A DNA stretch of 64,000 nucleotides from Nonomuraea glycinis (GTDB lineage Bacteria > Actinomycetota > Actinomycetes > Streptosporangiales > Streptosporangiaceae). The position numbers and the translations under genes are program-made. Shown one piece after another: positions 45,521 to 56,975 of this stretch. The DNA lies in the NCBI RefSeq assembly GCF_014646515.1, contig NZ_BMNK01000021.1:1-64000 (forward strand). Direction: 5' to 3'. The number at the start of each line of letters is the position of its first letter. The stretch's first letter is position 1. The notes under the pieces were generated by a model that saw only the letters and a program-made list of their open reading frames with translations, had not been told where the DNA came from and did no database searches.

Positions 45521-46157
45521 ATCGCTGACCTCCCGGGGCATGCGGACGCGTGCCGCGCTCCTGCGGGCGGGGCGCGAGGCGTTCGACGAGCACGGCTACG
45601 ACACCGTGCGGATCGACGACGTCTGCGCGCGGGCCGGGGTGTCGCACGGCACCTTCTACACCTACTTCGACTCCAAGGAGTCGCTGTTCGCCGAGGTGGC
45701 GGGCGCGGCCATGGGCGAGATGTTCGCGGCGAGCGTCGTGGGACCGTCCGCGCCCGCCGACCCGTACGCCCGCATCGAGGCCGCCAACCGGCTCTACCTG
45801 CGCGCCTGGTCGGCCAACTCCCGGCTGATGCGGACGCTGGAGCACGCGGCCACCGCCGACGACCGGTTCGGGCGGCTGCTCATGGAGCTCCGCGAGGTCT
45901 TCGTCCGGCGCGGCGCCGACGGCGTGCGACGCCTGCAGGAGCAGGGCCTGGCCGACCCCACGCTCGACCCCAGGCTGACGGCGGTCATGCTGGGCGGCAT
46001 GGTCGAGCACTTCGCGCACGTGTGGCTGGACCTGGGCGAGCAGGCGGACGAGGAGACGGCCGTGGATCACCTGACCCGGCTGTGGGCACGAGCCATCGGC
46101 CTGACACCACCGTCAAGTACGGACGCCAGGTCGTCGGTTCTGGAGGAGGACGCGTGA
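45510..46157 (+). CDS. TetR-family repressor of the carboxylase/AtuA operon
   Basis: The 215-residue regulator has an N-terminal HTH (TVRIDDVCARAGVSHGTFYTYF) and an all-helical ligand-binding domain. It is the first gene of a tightly overlapping operon (its stop overlaps the next GTG). By analogy with LiuR/AtuR-type regulators it probably responds to an acyl-CoA or pathway intermediate. The operator over its own start supports autoregulation. Confidence 0.9.
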   Translation: MIVKSLTSRGMRTRAALLRAGREAFDEHGYDTVRIDDVCARAGVSHGTFYTYFDSKESLFAEVAGAAMGEMFAASVVGPSAPADPYARIEAANRLYLRAWSANSRLMRTLEHAATADDRFGRLLMELREVFVRRGADGVRRLQEQGLADPTLDPRLTAVMLGGMVEHFAHVWLDLGEQADEETAVDHLTRLWARAIGLTPPSSTDARSSVLEEDA

Positions 46158-47739
46158 TCGTCAGCAGGCTGGACCCGAGCGACGACGACCGTCCGCGGCG
46201 CCGGGAGGCGATGCTGGCCAAGCTGGCCGAGCTCGACGCCGAGCACGCCAAGGCGGTCGCCGGCGGCGGGGAGAAATACGTCGAGCGGCATCGCCGCCGT
46301 GGCAAGCTGCTCGCCCGGGAGCGGATCGAGCTGCTGGTGGATCCGGACTCGCCGTTCCTGGAGCTGTCGCCGCTGGCCGCGTGGGGCAGCGAGTTCTCCG
46401 TCGGCGCCGGCGTGGTCACCGGGATCGGGGTGATCGAAGGCGTCGAGTGCGTGATCACCGCGAACGATCCCACGGTCAGGGGCGGCGCCTCGAACCCGTG
46501 GACGCTCAGGAAGACGCTGCGCGCCGCGGACATCGCCATGGCGAACCGCCTGCCGTACGTCAATCTGGTGGAGAGCGGCGGCGCCGACCTGCCGACGCAG
46601 AAGGAGATCTTCATCCCGGGCGGCCGGATCTTCCGCGACCTGACGCGGCTGTCGGCCGCCGGGATCCCGACGATCGCGCTGGTCTTCGGCAACTCCACGG
46701 CCGGCGGGGCGTACGTGCCCGGGATGAGCGACTACGTGGTGATGGTGCGGGAACGAGCGAAAGTGTTCCTGGGCGGGCCGCCGCTGGTGAAGATGGCGAC
46801 CGGCGAGGAGTCCGACGACGAGTCGCTCGGCGGCGCCGAGATGCACGCCCGGGTGAGCGGGCTGGCCGACTACCTGGCCGCCGACGAGCACGACGCGCTG
46901 CGGATCGGACGGCGGATCATGAAATCGCTCAACTGGCGCAAGCACGGCGTCCGGCCACAGGCCGGGAGGGATCCGGCCTATCCGGCGGAGGAGCTGCTGG
47001 GGATCGTGCCGGAAGATCTGAAGGTCCCGTTCGACCCGCGCGAGGTGATCGCCCGGGTGGTGGACGGCAGCGAGTTCGAGGAGTTCAAGCCGGTGTACGG
47101 CGCCTCGCTGGTGACCGGCTGGGCTCAGCTGCACGGCTATCCGGTGGGCATCCTGGCCAACGCGCGCGGCGTGCTGTTCAGCGAGGAGGCGCAGAAGGCC
47201 ACCCAGTTCATCCAGCTGGCGAACCAGTCCCGCACTCCGCTGATCTTCCTGCAGAACACGACCGGTTACATGGTGGGCAAGGAGTACGAGCAGGGCGGCA
47301 TCATCAAGCACGGCGCCATGATGATCAACGCGGTGTCGAACTCGACGGTGCCCCACCTCACGGTGGTGATGGGCGCCTCCTACGGGGCGGGCAACTACGG
47401 GATGTGCGGGCGGGCCTACGATCCGCGGTTCCTGTTCAGCTGGCCGAGCGCCAAGTCGGCGGTGATGGGCCCGGCGCAGCTCGCCGGGGTGCTGTCGATC
47501 GTCAGCCGCGCCTCGGCCGAGGCGCGCGGGCAGGTCTACGACGAGGAGGCGGACGCGGCCATGCGGGCGATGGTGGAGGCGCAGATCGAGGCGGAGTCGC
47601 TGCCGTTCTTCCTGTCCGGCAGGCTCTACGACGACGGGGTGATCGACCCGCGCGACACGCGTACCGTGCTGGGCCTGTGCCTGTCGGCGATCAACAACGC
47701 CGCGGTGCCCGAGGCGGCGGGATTCGGGGTGTTCCGGCC

Positions 47740-47743
<4 letters not shown>
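46154..47743 (+). CDS. Acyl-CoA carboxylase carboxyltransferase (beta) subunit
   Basis: This 529-residue carboxyltransferase has both crotonase-like halves: N-terminal ERIELLVDPDSPFLELSPLA and NDPTVRGGASNPWTLRK, C-terminal GVLFSEEAQKATQFIQL, MGASYGAGNYGMCGRAYDPRF. The length and the GGAYVPGMSDYVVMV stretch fit methylcrotonyl-CoA or geranyl-CoA carboxylase beta subunits more than propionyl-CoA carboxylase. GTG at 46154 overlaps the TetR stop and follows GGAGGA. It works with the biotin subunit encoded next, overlapped by GTGA. Confidence 0.88.
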
Positions 47744-49676
<1,933 letters not shown>

Positions 49677-49680
<4 letters not shown>

Positions 49681-50441
49681 CACGCCTGGTCCACAGGGAG
49701 CTCGCGGACGGGATCGCGACGATCACGCTGGACTCGCCGCCGAACCGCAACGCGCTGTCCGTACGCCTGCTCGGCGATCTGGCGGACAGCCTGGAGCAGG
49801 CGCTGGCCGAGCCCGAGGCCCGGGTGATCGTGCTGACCGGGACGGGGCCGGTGTTCTGCTCGGGCGCGGACCTGAAGGAGCAACGCGGGGACGCGCCGGT
49901 GACGGCGTCGTTCCCGGAGGTCCTGTCGCTGATCTGGGAGAGCCCGAAGCCGGTCATCTGCCGGCTGAACGGCACCGCCCGCGCCGGCGGCCTCGGCCTG
50001 GTCGCCGCCTGCGACTTCGCCATCGCGCCGCTGACGGCCTCGTTCGCGTTCACGGAGGTACGGCTCGGCGTCGCGCCCGCGATGATCTCGGTGCCCGTGC
50101 TGAGGCGGCTGCAGCCGAGGGCGGCGGCCGAGTACCTGATGACCGGCGAGGTGTTCGGCGCCGCCAAGGCGGTGGAGATCGGCCTGCTGACCCGCGCCGT
50201 GCCGCAGGAGGAGCTCGACGCGGCCGTCGCCCACTACGCCGGGATGCTCATCAAGGGCGGCCCGGAGGCGCTGGCCATCACCAAGCGACTGGTCCGGGAC
50301 ATCCCGGCCGTCCCGTTCGAGGAGGGGTTGCGGCGGATGACCGAGCTGTCCGCCGAACGCTTCACCTCCGAGGAAGGCCAGGAGGGCATCGCCGCCTTCA
50401 TGGCCAAGCGACCGCCCCGCTGGGTCCCCGGCGACAAGTGA
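49677..50441 (+). CDS. Enoyl-CoA hydratase, methylglutaconyl-CoA hydratase-like
   Basis: This 254-residue crotonase-fold enzyme has the oxyanion-hole segments VFCSGADLKE and NGTARAGGLGLVAACDFAIA. The first catalytic glutamate of classical crotonase is replaced by Gly in GGLGL, while the second is kept in FTEVRLGVAPAMIS. I recall this pattern from methylglutaconyl-type hydratases (LiuC/AtuE), fitting the carboxylase next to it: the carboxylated product would be hydrated here. The ATG overlaps the carboxylase stop (ATGA). Confidence 0.85.
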
Positions 50442-50486
50442 GCCGGCCACGTCCCCCCTGGGTCCCCGGCGAGAGGTGAGCCGACC
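50411..50486 (+). repeat. 38-bp tandem duplication of the hydratase gene's end
   Basis: 50411-50448 holds the last codons and stop of the hydratase gene (core CTGGGTCCCCGGCGA). 50449-50486 is a second copy with about seven mismatches and no gap. The copy ends immediately at the ATG of the AtuA gene and its GAGAGGTGAG supplies that gene's ribosome-binding site. Confidence 0.88.
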
Positions 50487-52241
50487 ATGCGTCCCCTGAG
50501 GATCGCCAACTGCAGCGGCTTCTACGGCGACCGGCTGTCGGCCGCCCGCGAGATGGTCGAGGGCGGCCCGATCGACGTGCTGACCGGCGACTGGCTGGCC
50601 GAGCTGACCATGCTCATCCTGGCCGGCAACCGGCTCAAGGGCCGCCCCGGCTACGCCCCGACGTTCCTGCGCCAGCTTGAGGACGTCCTCGGCCCCTGCC
50701 TGGATCGCCGCATCAAGATCGTGACCAACGCGGGCGGCCTGGACCCGGCCGGCTGCGCCGAAGCCGTGCACGAGCTGGCCGCCAGGCTCGGCCTGTCCCC
50801 CAAGGTCGCCCACGTGACCGGCGACGACCTCACCGGCCGCGACCTCGACCTGGTGAACGCCGACACCGGCGAACGACTGCGAGCCACGCCGCTGACCGCC
50901 AACGCCTACCTGGGCGGCCGTCCCATCGCCGCCGCCCTGTCGGCGGGCGCCGACGTGGTGGTCACCGGCCGCGTCACGGACGCGGCGCTGGTGACAGGGC
51001 CGGGCATCTGGCGGTACGGATGGCAGCCGGACGACCTGGACCCGCTGGCGGGCTCGGTGGTCGCCGGCCACATCATCGAATGCGGCTGCCAGGCCACCGG
51101 CGGCAACTACGCCTTCTTCCAGGACGTGCCCGACCTGGCGCACTGCGGCTTCCCCCTCGCCGAGCTGCATACCGACGGCTCCAGCGTCATCACCAAGCAT
51201 CCCGGCACCGGCGGCCTGGTCTCGATCGGCACGGTCACGGCCCAGCTCCTCTACGAGATCGCCTCGCCGCGCTATGCCGGCCCTGACGTGGTGGCCCGCT
51301 TCGACACGATCACCCTGGCCGACGACGGCCCCGACCGGGTACGCGTCTCCGGCGTGCGTGGCGAGCCCCCGCCCGGCACCCTCAAGGTCGCCGTCAACTA
51401 CCTGGCCGGCCATCGCAACACCATGACGCTCGTACTGACCGGCCTGGACCTGGCGGCCAAGGCCCGCGTGGCCGAGGAGGCGATCTGGGCCCGGATCCCC
51501 AAGGACTCCTTCGACGAGGTGGACGTCACCCTGACGGACTCCGGTCTGCTGCGGATCACCGTCATGGACACCGACCGGAACGTGGCCGGACGCGCCTTCT
51601 CCGCCGCCGTGGTGGAGACGGGGCTGGCCAGCTACCCGGGCTTCTACGGCCTGACCCCACCGGGCGCCGCCTCCCCGTACGGCGTCTACTGGCCGGTCCT
51701 GATATCCGCCACCGAGGTGCACCCACAGGTCTTCCTGGACGGCGAGCCCGTCCCTCCGACGTTCACCCTGAACGTCGAGCCCGAACCTCAGAAGGTCCTC
51801 CCGGACGGCGAGCCCCTCCCTCTCGCCGACACAGCCGCTGTGCGCGGAGGCGTACGGCCCGAAGGGGCCGGCGAGCCGCCCCTTCCTCCCGGCGGGCGGC
51901 TCACCCGCGTCCCGCTGGGGCGGATCGCCGGAGCGCGCTCGGGCGACAAGGGCGGCAACGCCAACCTGGGCGTCTGGACCACCACCCCGGAGCAGTACGC
52001 CTGGCTGGCGGGCCACCTCACCACCGAACGCCTGAAGGACCTGCTCCCGGCCCTGGGCCCGCACCGCGTCGACCGCTACGAGCTGCCCAACCTCAACGCG
52101 CTCAACTTCGTCGTCCACGGCCTCCTCGGCAGAGGCGTGGCGGCGAGCCCTCGCATGGACCCCCAGGCCAAGGCCCTCGGCGAAGAGCTACGAGCCCAGC
52201 CGGTGAACCTGCCGGAATCCCTCCTGCCCCACCCACGGTGA
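50487..52241 (+). CDS. AtuA family protein (acyclic terpene utilisation, DUF1446)
   Basis: The 584-residue protein begins LRIANCSGFYGDRLSAAREM and contains DVLTGDWLAELTM, both typical of AtuA/DUF1446. The C-terminal 100 residues (RIAGARSGDKGGNANLGVW) match the separate ferredoxin-fold AtuA-like domain, here fused. AtuA is needed for citronellol/geraniol catabolism in Pseudomonas but its reaction is not known. It ends an operon with carboxylase and hydratase, so a role in branched acyl-CoA/terpenoid breakdown is inferred. Confidence 0.9.
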   Translation: MRPLRIANCSGFYGDRLSAAREMVEGGPIDVLTGDWLAELTMLILAGNRLKGRPGYAPTFLRQLEDVLGPCLDRRIKIVTNAGGLDPAGCAEAVHELAARLGLSPKVAHVTGDDLTGRDLDLVNADTGERLRATPLTANAYLGGRPIAAALSAGADVVVTGRVTDAALVTGPGIWRYGWQPDDLDPLAGSVVAGHIIECGCQATGGNYAFFQDVPDLAHCGFPLAELHTDGSSVITKHPGTGGLVSIGTVTAQLLYEIASPRYAGPDVVARFDTITLADDGPDRVRVSGVRGEPPPGTLKVAVNYLAGHRNTMTLVLTGLDLAAKARVAEEAIWARIPKDSFDEVDVTLTDSGLLRITVMDTDRNVAGRAFSAAVVETGLASYPGFYGLTPPGAASPYGVYWPVLISATEVHPQVFLDGEPVPPTFTLNVEPEPQKVLPDGEPLPLADTAAVRGGVRPEGAGEPPLPPGGRLTRVPLGRIAGARSGDKGGNANLGVWTTTPEQYAWLAGHLTTERLKDLLPALGPHRVDRYELPNLNALNFVVHGLLGRGVAASPRMDPQAKALGEELRAQPVNLPESLLPHPR

Positions 52242-52308
52242 TCATGCCGACGGTCATGGCGTCGACGGAAGCCGCACCGAGTGCCGCGCGGCCGTCGGTG
52301 GCGTCCCC

Positions 52309-52314
52309 TAGCAT
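52309..52314 (+). promoter_or_regulatory. -10 element for a leaderless transcript
   Basis: TAGCAT ends eight bases before the ATG at 52323, and there is no ribosome-binding site in between. This spacing is the mark of leaderless actinobacterial transcripts. No convincing -35 is visible. Confidence 0.45.
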
Positions 52315-52322
52315 CGCTGGTC

Positions 52323-54977
52323 ATGAAGATCACCAACAAGACGGAGCGTGCCCTCTCGGACGCGCTGGGCGCGCAGGACTGGGCCGCGTTCGAGCCTGTG
52401 CGCGACCTGCCCCCGTTGCGGGCCGCGCTGCAGGAGCTGGAACGCGCTCACGGCGTCACGGAGGCGCACCGGCTCGCGACCAAGCGGATCCGCGAGCGCG
52501 GGGCTCTGCTGCGCCATCCCGATGTGCACCGCGTCGAGATCTCCTCGCAGGCGCTGAGCCCGTCTGGACGTTACCTCGCGGTCGGCGACTTCGGCGGTGA
52601 CGACTACGAGGCCGGAGCCACCCTGCAGATCTGGGAGGTCGCCACCGGCCGCTGCGTCAACGTCATCGACGGGATCGTGGGTGGGATCGGCTGGCCCGGG
52701 TACGGCGAGACGATCGAGTGGTCGGCCTGCGAGACTCGGCTGGCCGTGGAGTACCGGGCCAGCAACGTCGGCGTGTGGGACCCCTTCGGCGCCGGCACCG
52801 AGCCGATCGCGACCGTCCGCCTCACCTACAACGGCCGTCCCGACCCGTTCGCGCTCTCGCCCGACGGCCTTCGCGCGTACGTCATGGACGAGGACTCCGA
52901 GACCTATGGCTCGATCGTGGAGTTCTCCAGCCTGGAGACCACGACGGTACCGGCGGTGAGTGATGAGGAAGAGGAGGAGGACGAAGACTACGACGAGGAG
53001 GGCTTCGTCCTGCGGTGGCCCGTCTGGTCCCGGGACGGGAAGCGGCTGTACGGGAGCCTGGGCGATGGGAGGGTGTGCTCGATCGACGTCGCCTCGGGGG
53101 AGGTCTCCTGGATCGTCCAGGCCGACAAGAACAACCGGTGGCCGTCCACCGCATGGAGCCGGGACGAGACCCTGCTGGCCTACCACCGCGACGGTGAACT
53201 GGTGATCGCGGACGCGGTGACAGGCCGGGACATCGCCTCCGGCCCCGGGTATTTCGATGTGTCGTTCCAGAGTGTCCACCTGTCCTGGGGGACGCGGCTC
53301 GCCGTCGTCGTCCCCGCGGGGCACGACGCTGAACGTCCGCGCGTCGGGATCGTGGACCGGACCGGTCAGTGCCGCTACGACCTCGACGTCGCGGTCCGGG
53401 CGCCGGGAGGCGACCTGGAGGTCGGCGCCTGGGCCTGGGCGCCTGACGGCGACCGCGCGGCGTGCCTCACCGCCGACGGTCGGATCGAGGTCTGGTCGCT
53501 GGACGACGAGCACGCGGAGCGGCTGCGCGCGTTCGACGCTCCGGAGAAGGCCACCGGGCTGCACTGGGGCGCCGACGACGTGCTGGTGGCGGTGGGGCCG
53601 ACCGTGCTGCGCTTCCTGCGCGCGGACACCGGCGAGGTCATCGGCGACTTCACGCTGCTGCGGCAGCCCGTCGCGCCGCGCCCGCTGCTCCTTGACGGCG
53701 GCGACATCGGCGAACGGATCCGGCGGGGGCCCAATCCCACGTTCGCGCTCGATGAGGAGACCTGGGCGGTCGCCTTTCCGGAGGGCGTCGTGATCGCCCC
53801 TCCCGAACGGGAAGGGGACCTGGCCTCGACGCTTGCGTGGGCGGTGGACCGCCGCTACGCATGGCCCGTTCACTGGGGACGGCTGGATGTCTTCCCCGAC
53901 GCGCCCACCGCGGCGGAACGGGTCCACGAGCCGCTGCGCGAGGACCTGGAGCCGTTCCGCGGCCGTGCCGTGCGGATGCCGGAACCCGGAGGGTGGCCGC
54001 CACCGCCCGGCGCGGCCACGGTGGACGACGTGTTCCGGGTCTTCCTCGAAGCGGTCGTGGAGTACGGCGTGGACCAATCCCCGTGGCCCGGCGAGGCTCT
54101 CCACGAGGCCGCCCTCATCCGGGCCCGGCGCGGCGAGCCGGACGGCGTACGCGTGCTGGTCAAGGCGTCCCCGGAGGGCCGTCGCCCGTTCGTGGCGGCC
54201 GAGGCGGCCATGGTCCTGGCGGCCGCGGGGCTACCGGACGACGCGCGCCCGCTCTTCGCCGATCACGAGACGGCCTGCGAGGCCCTGTGGGACGAGCCGG
54301 TGTGGTACGCCATGATGTGGGGCGGCCAGGCTCGCGCCGGTGCAGCCGTGGGCGGGGCGTACGCGGCGCTGGGTGATCGGGAGCGCGCGAACCGGTGGTT
54401 CGAGAGGGCGCGCGAGGCGCTGCGCGAGCAGCACGGCGGGTGGGACCATCGCCTGCCGGTCGTGTGGGCGCTGCTGGAGTGCGGGCGGGAGGACGAGGCG
54501 CGGGCACTGCTGGACGAGGGCACCGGCGACCCCGGCCACCACGCCGGCGTCCCGTTCGTCGGGTACGCGTTGCGCACGGGCAGGGCCGACCTCGCCGAAC
54601 GAATCCTGCGTGACGCGAAGAACTGGTTCGACGAGCGGACGGTGGCGCACCTTCTCCGGCAGTACGGGCAGACAGAGCTGTCGCACGAATGGGCCGAGCG
54701 CAACGGCCTCGCGATCGTGGAACCGGGGGACCCGGTGGACGAGGACCTTGCCCGCAGGTACGCGGAGATCACCCGGATCCCTCCGGCACAGCGGCAGGGA
54801 CCGACCGTGGATCTGCTCCTCCAAGCGGCCGAGCGGGGGCGGCTCAGTGCGGTGCTCGACCTCCTCCCGAAGGTGCCGATGCCCTCGTACGGCGGGATCA
54901 GCTCGTACGACCGGCCGTACGCGGCGTTCAGCGCGCTGCGGATCGTCACGACCGGGCTCGACCACGAGATCTGGTGA
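52323..54977 (+). CDS. Large hypothetical protein with beta-propeller-like N-terminus and helical-repeat C-terminus
   Basis: The 884-residue protein has no signal peptide or membrane span. About residues 65-480 contain WD40-like blades (LSPSGRYLAVGDF, LQIWEVATGRCVNV, ADGRIEVWSLDDE) with an acidic insert at about 215-232 (DEEEEEDEDYDEEG). About 580-870 reads as TPR/HEAT-like helices (AAVGGAYAALGDRERANRWF, LLECGREDEARALLDEG). It may be a scaffold or regulatory protein; I do not recognise a named family. It is transcribed alone, probably leaderless, and convergent with the ROK gene. Confidence 0.75.
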   Translation: MKITNKTERALSDALGAQDWAAFEPVRDLPPLRAALQELERAHGVTEAHRLATKRIRERGALLRHPDVHRVEISSQALSPSGRYLAVGDFGGDDYEAGATLQIWEVATGRCVNVIDGIVGGIGWPGYGETIEWSACETRLAVEYRASNVGVWDPFGAGTEPIATVRLTYNGRPDPFALSPDGLRAYVMDEDSETYGSIVEFSSLETTTVPAVSDEEEEEDEDYDEEGFVLRWPVWSRDGKRLYGSLGDGRVCSIDVASGEVSWIVQADKNNRWPSTAWSRDETLLAYHRDGELVIADAVTGRDIASGPGYFDVSFQSVHLSWGTRLAVVVPAGHDAERPRVGIVDRTGQCRYDLDVAVRAPGGDLEVGAWAWAPDGDRAACLTADGRIEVWSLDDEHAERLRAFDAPEKATGLHWGADDVLVAVGPTVLRFLRADTGEVIGDFTLLRQPVAPRPLLLDGGDIGERIRRGPNPTFALDEETWAVAFPEGVVIAPPEREGDLASTLAWAVDRRYAWPVHWGRLDVFPDAPTAAERVHEPLREDLEPFRGRAVRMPEPGGWPPPPGAATVDDVFRVFLEAVVEYGVDQSPWPGEALHEAALIRARRGEPDGVRVLVKASPEGRRPFVAAEAAMVLAAAGLPDDARPLFADHETACEALWDEPVWYAMMWGGQARAGAAVGGAYAALGDRERANRWFERAREALREQHGGWDHRLPVVWALLECGREDEARALLDEGTGDPGHHAGVPFVGYALRTGRADLAERILRDAKNWFDERTVAHLLRQYGQTELSHEWAERNGLAIVEPGDPVDEDLARRYAEITRIPPAQRQGPTVDLLLQAAERGRLSAVLDLLPKVPMPSYGGISSYDRPYAAFSALRIVTTGLDHEIW

Positions 54978-54979
54978 CG

Positions 54980-55005
54980 CCGGTGCCGCCGATCTCGGCC
55001 ACCGG
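54980..55005. terminator. Possible bidirectional terminator
   Basis: CCGGTGCCG (54980-54988) pairs with CGGcCACCGG ending at 55005, with one bulged base. It lies three bases after the beta-propeller gene stop and 20 bases after the convergent ROK stop. Confidence 0.4.
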
Positions 55006-55024
55006 ATCCAGCGACTTGACCGGC

Positions 55025-55933
55025 TCACAGCCGGGGCAGGGCGCGGAAGCCCAGGAGGCCCGCGCCGAGAAGCCCCGCGTCCGGGCCCAGCCCTGAAACG
55101 CGGACCATGGGGGCGGGGCGGAACGTCAGCCGGTCGCCGAGCCGCTCGCGCAGGGGGTCGAGGAGCAGGTCGCCCGCCTGCGCGAGGCCGCCGCCGATGA
55201 CGATCAGCGCCGGGTCCAGCAGCAGCGTGTAGGTGGCCAGGGCCAGCGCCAGCGCCTCCGCCGCCTCGCCCCAGACCGTGACGGCCCGAGGATCGCCCGC
55301 CCTCACCCGGCGGGCGACGTCGGCGGCGGAGGTCTCGCCGCAACGGCTCGCGATGGCCGACGCCGACGCGTACGCGGCCAGGCACCCGCGCTGCCCGCAC
55401 GAGCACGGCAAGCCGTCGGGCCAGACCGGGACATGCCCGATCTGCCCGGCCCATCCGGCGGCCCCGCCGTACAGCGAGCCTCCTAGGACGAGCGCGCCCG
55501 CGATCCCCGTCCCGATCGGCATGAACAGAACGTGACCCGCCGGAGGCTCAGCCCTCACCGCGGCGCGCCCGTAGACCAGCTCCGCCTCTCCCGCGGCGCG
55601 TACGTCGTGGCCCAGAGCGACGGGGAGGGCCACATCGGTGAACGCCTCGGCGGGTACGTCCTTCCAGCCGAGGGCGGCCGAGTAGAGGGCCCGTTGCGGG
55701 GTGACCAGGCCGGGCACGGCGAGGCCGACCGCCTCGGGGCGGACCTGGGCGTCGTCCAGCGTACGGGGACGGGCCAGGTCCGTGACGAAGGCCGAGATGG
55801 CGGCGATCACCTGGGCGGGGCCCTCGGCTCGGGGGGTGGGCCGGCGCTCGGCGTACAGGATCGTCCCGTCCTGAGTGATCAGCCCGCCCTTCATGGTCGT
55901 GCCACCGACGTCCACCGCCACCACGCACCGCAT
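55025..55933 (-). CDS. ROK-family sugar kinase (glucokinase-like)
   Basis: This 302-residue ROK protein has ATP-binding DVGGTTMKGG at the N-terminus, catalytic-region GTGIAGALVLGGSLYGG and GQIGHV, and the zinc motif CSCGQRGC. The glutamate that usually follows (GCxE) is Ala here (GCLAAYAS). There is no N-terminal HTH, so it is a kinase, not a regulator. It phosphorylates glucose or a related hexose. ATG 55933 is chosen from the family start; the ribosome-binding site is weak. Confidence 0.88.
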   Translation of the reverse strand: MRCVVAVDVGGTTMKGGLITQDGTILYAERRPTPRAEGPAQVIAAISAFVTDLARPRTLDDAQVRPEAVGLAVPGLVTPQRALYSAALGWKDVPAEAFTDVALPVALGHDVRAAGEAELVYGRAAVRAEPPAGHVLFMPIGTGIAGALVLGGSLYGGAAGWAGQIGHVPVWPDGLPCSCGQRGCLAAYASASAIASRCGETSAADVARRVRAGDPRAVTVWGEAAEALALALATYTLLLDPALIVIGGGLAQAGDLLLDPLRERLGDRLTFRPAPMVRVSGLGPDAGLLGAGLLGFRALPRL

Positions 55934-56106
55934 GCACTCATGATCCACGAGAATCACGCCGAGCGCAGCGGCAGGCAGCCGCATCACCTCGCGGCCCGCC
56001 ATGAGGGCAGGGCGCCCCTCAGGGCGCACGACGACGTTGAGCGCGGAGGCGCCCGCCACAACAAACGCGTTGAGCGTGGAGCCAGGTGTGGTGAAGCATG
56101 TGACGC

Positions 56107-56913
56107 ATGACCGTGCGCCGTCTCACCCTCGCTGACCTTGACGACTGTGGCCGGCTGGCCAAGGACCGGGAGTGGCTGCCCGAGACGCGCAAGTGGGCGC
56201 TGCTGTTCGAGGTCGGTGAGGTTTACGGCGTCGACGCACCCGACTGCGACGGGCTGGCCTCGACGACCGTGCTGACCCGCTACGGCACCGATCACGCCGT
56301 GATCAGCATGGTGCTCACCGCCTCCCGGTACGGCCGGCGCGGCCTGGCCCGGGGCCTGATGGAGCACGTGCTGGCGCGGGCCGGGGACCGGGTGGTGTCG
56401 CTGCACGCGACGGAGAACGGCCGGCCGCTGTACGAGACGCTCGGGTTCCGCACGGTCGGCCGGGTCGCCAAGCGCACCGGCGTCTTCCGTGGCGACCCCT
56501 CCGGCCGGACGCGGGCCGCCACCGAGGCGGACCTCGGGGAGATCGTGGCGCTGGACGCCGAGCTGTTCGGCACCGACAGGTCGCCACTGCTGCGGCGTAT
56601 GTTCGCCTTCGGCGAGCAGGTACGGGTCGCCGAAGGCGGCTTCGGTCACTGCTGGCGCAACGATGACAACGTGGTCGTCGGGCCCGTCGTGGCGCGCGAC
56701 GAGGAGACGGCCAGGGCGCTGATCGGCGACCTGGCGCTGCACGCGGGCGGCGAGGTGCGGCTGGACCTCGATCTGGCCAAGGACGATTTGGTGCGGTGGG
56801 CGGACGAGCACGGGATCGGCAGCCCGTGGGAGGTGTCGCTGATGGTGCGCGGCGGCGAGCTGCCCGGTGACCGGTCGCGGCAGTACCTCCCGTTCATGCA
56901 GGCCCTGGGTTGA
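56107..56913 (+). CDS. Two-domain GNAT acetyltransferase
   Basis: The 268-residue protein has an N-terminal GNAT domain with the acetyl-CoA loop SRYGRRGLARGLMEHV (about 75-92) and LYETLGFRTVGR, then a second, more degenerate GNAT-like half (TEADLGEIVALDAELFG onward, ending in the MVRGGELP strand). This tandem layout occurs in several uncharacterised actinobacterial acetyltransferases. It is divergent from the ROK gene across a 173-base region. Substrate unknown. Confidence 0.85.
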   Translation: MTVRRLTLADLDDCGRLAKDREWLPETRKWALLFEVGEVYGVDAPDCDGLASTTVLTRYGTDHAVISMVLTASRYGRRGLARGLMEHVLARAGDRVVSLHATENGRPLYETLGFRTVGRVAKRTGVFRGDPSGRTRAATEADLGEIVALDAELFGTDRSPLLRRMFAFGEQVRVAEGGFGHCWRNDDNVVVGPVVARDEETARALIGDLALHAGGEVRLDLDLAKDDLVRWADEHGIGSPWEVSLMVRGGELPGDRSRQYLPFMQALG

Positions 56914-56975
56914 CCGGCCGAACCGGGCGACCGTAGGGTCAGCCGCTGGTATTTCGTCCGGTTGAAAGGCAGTTC

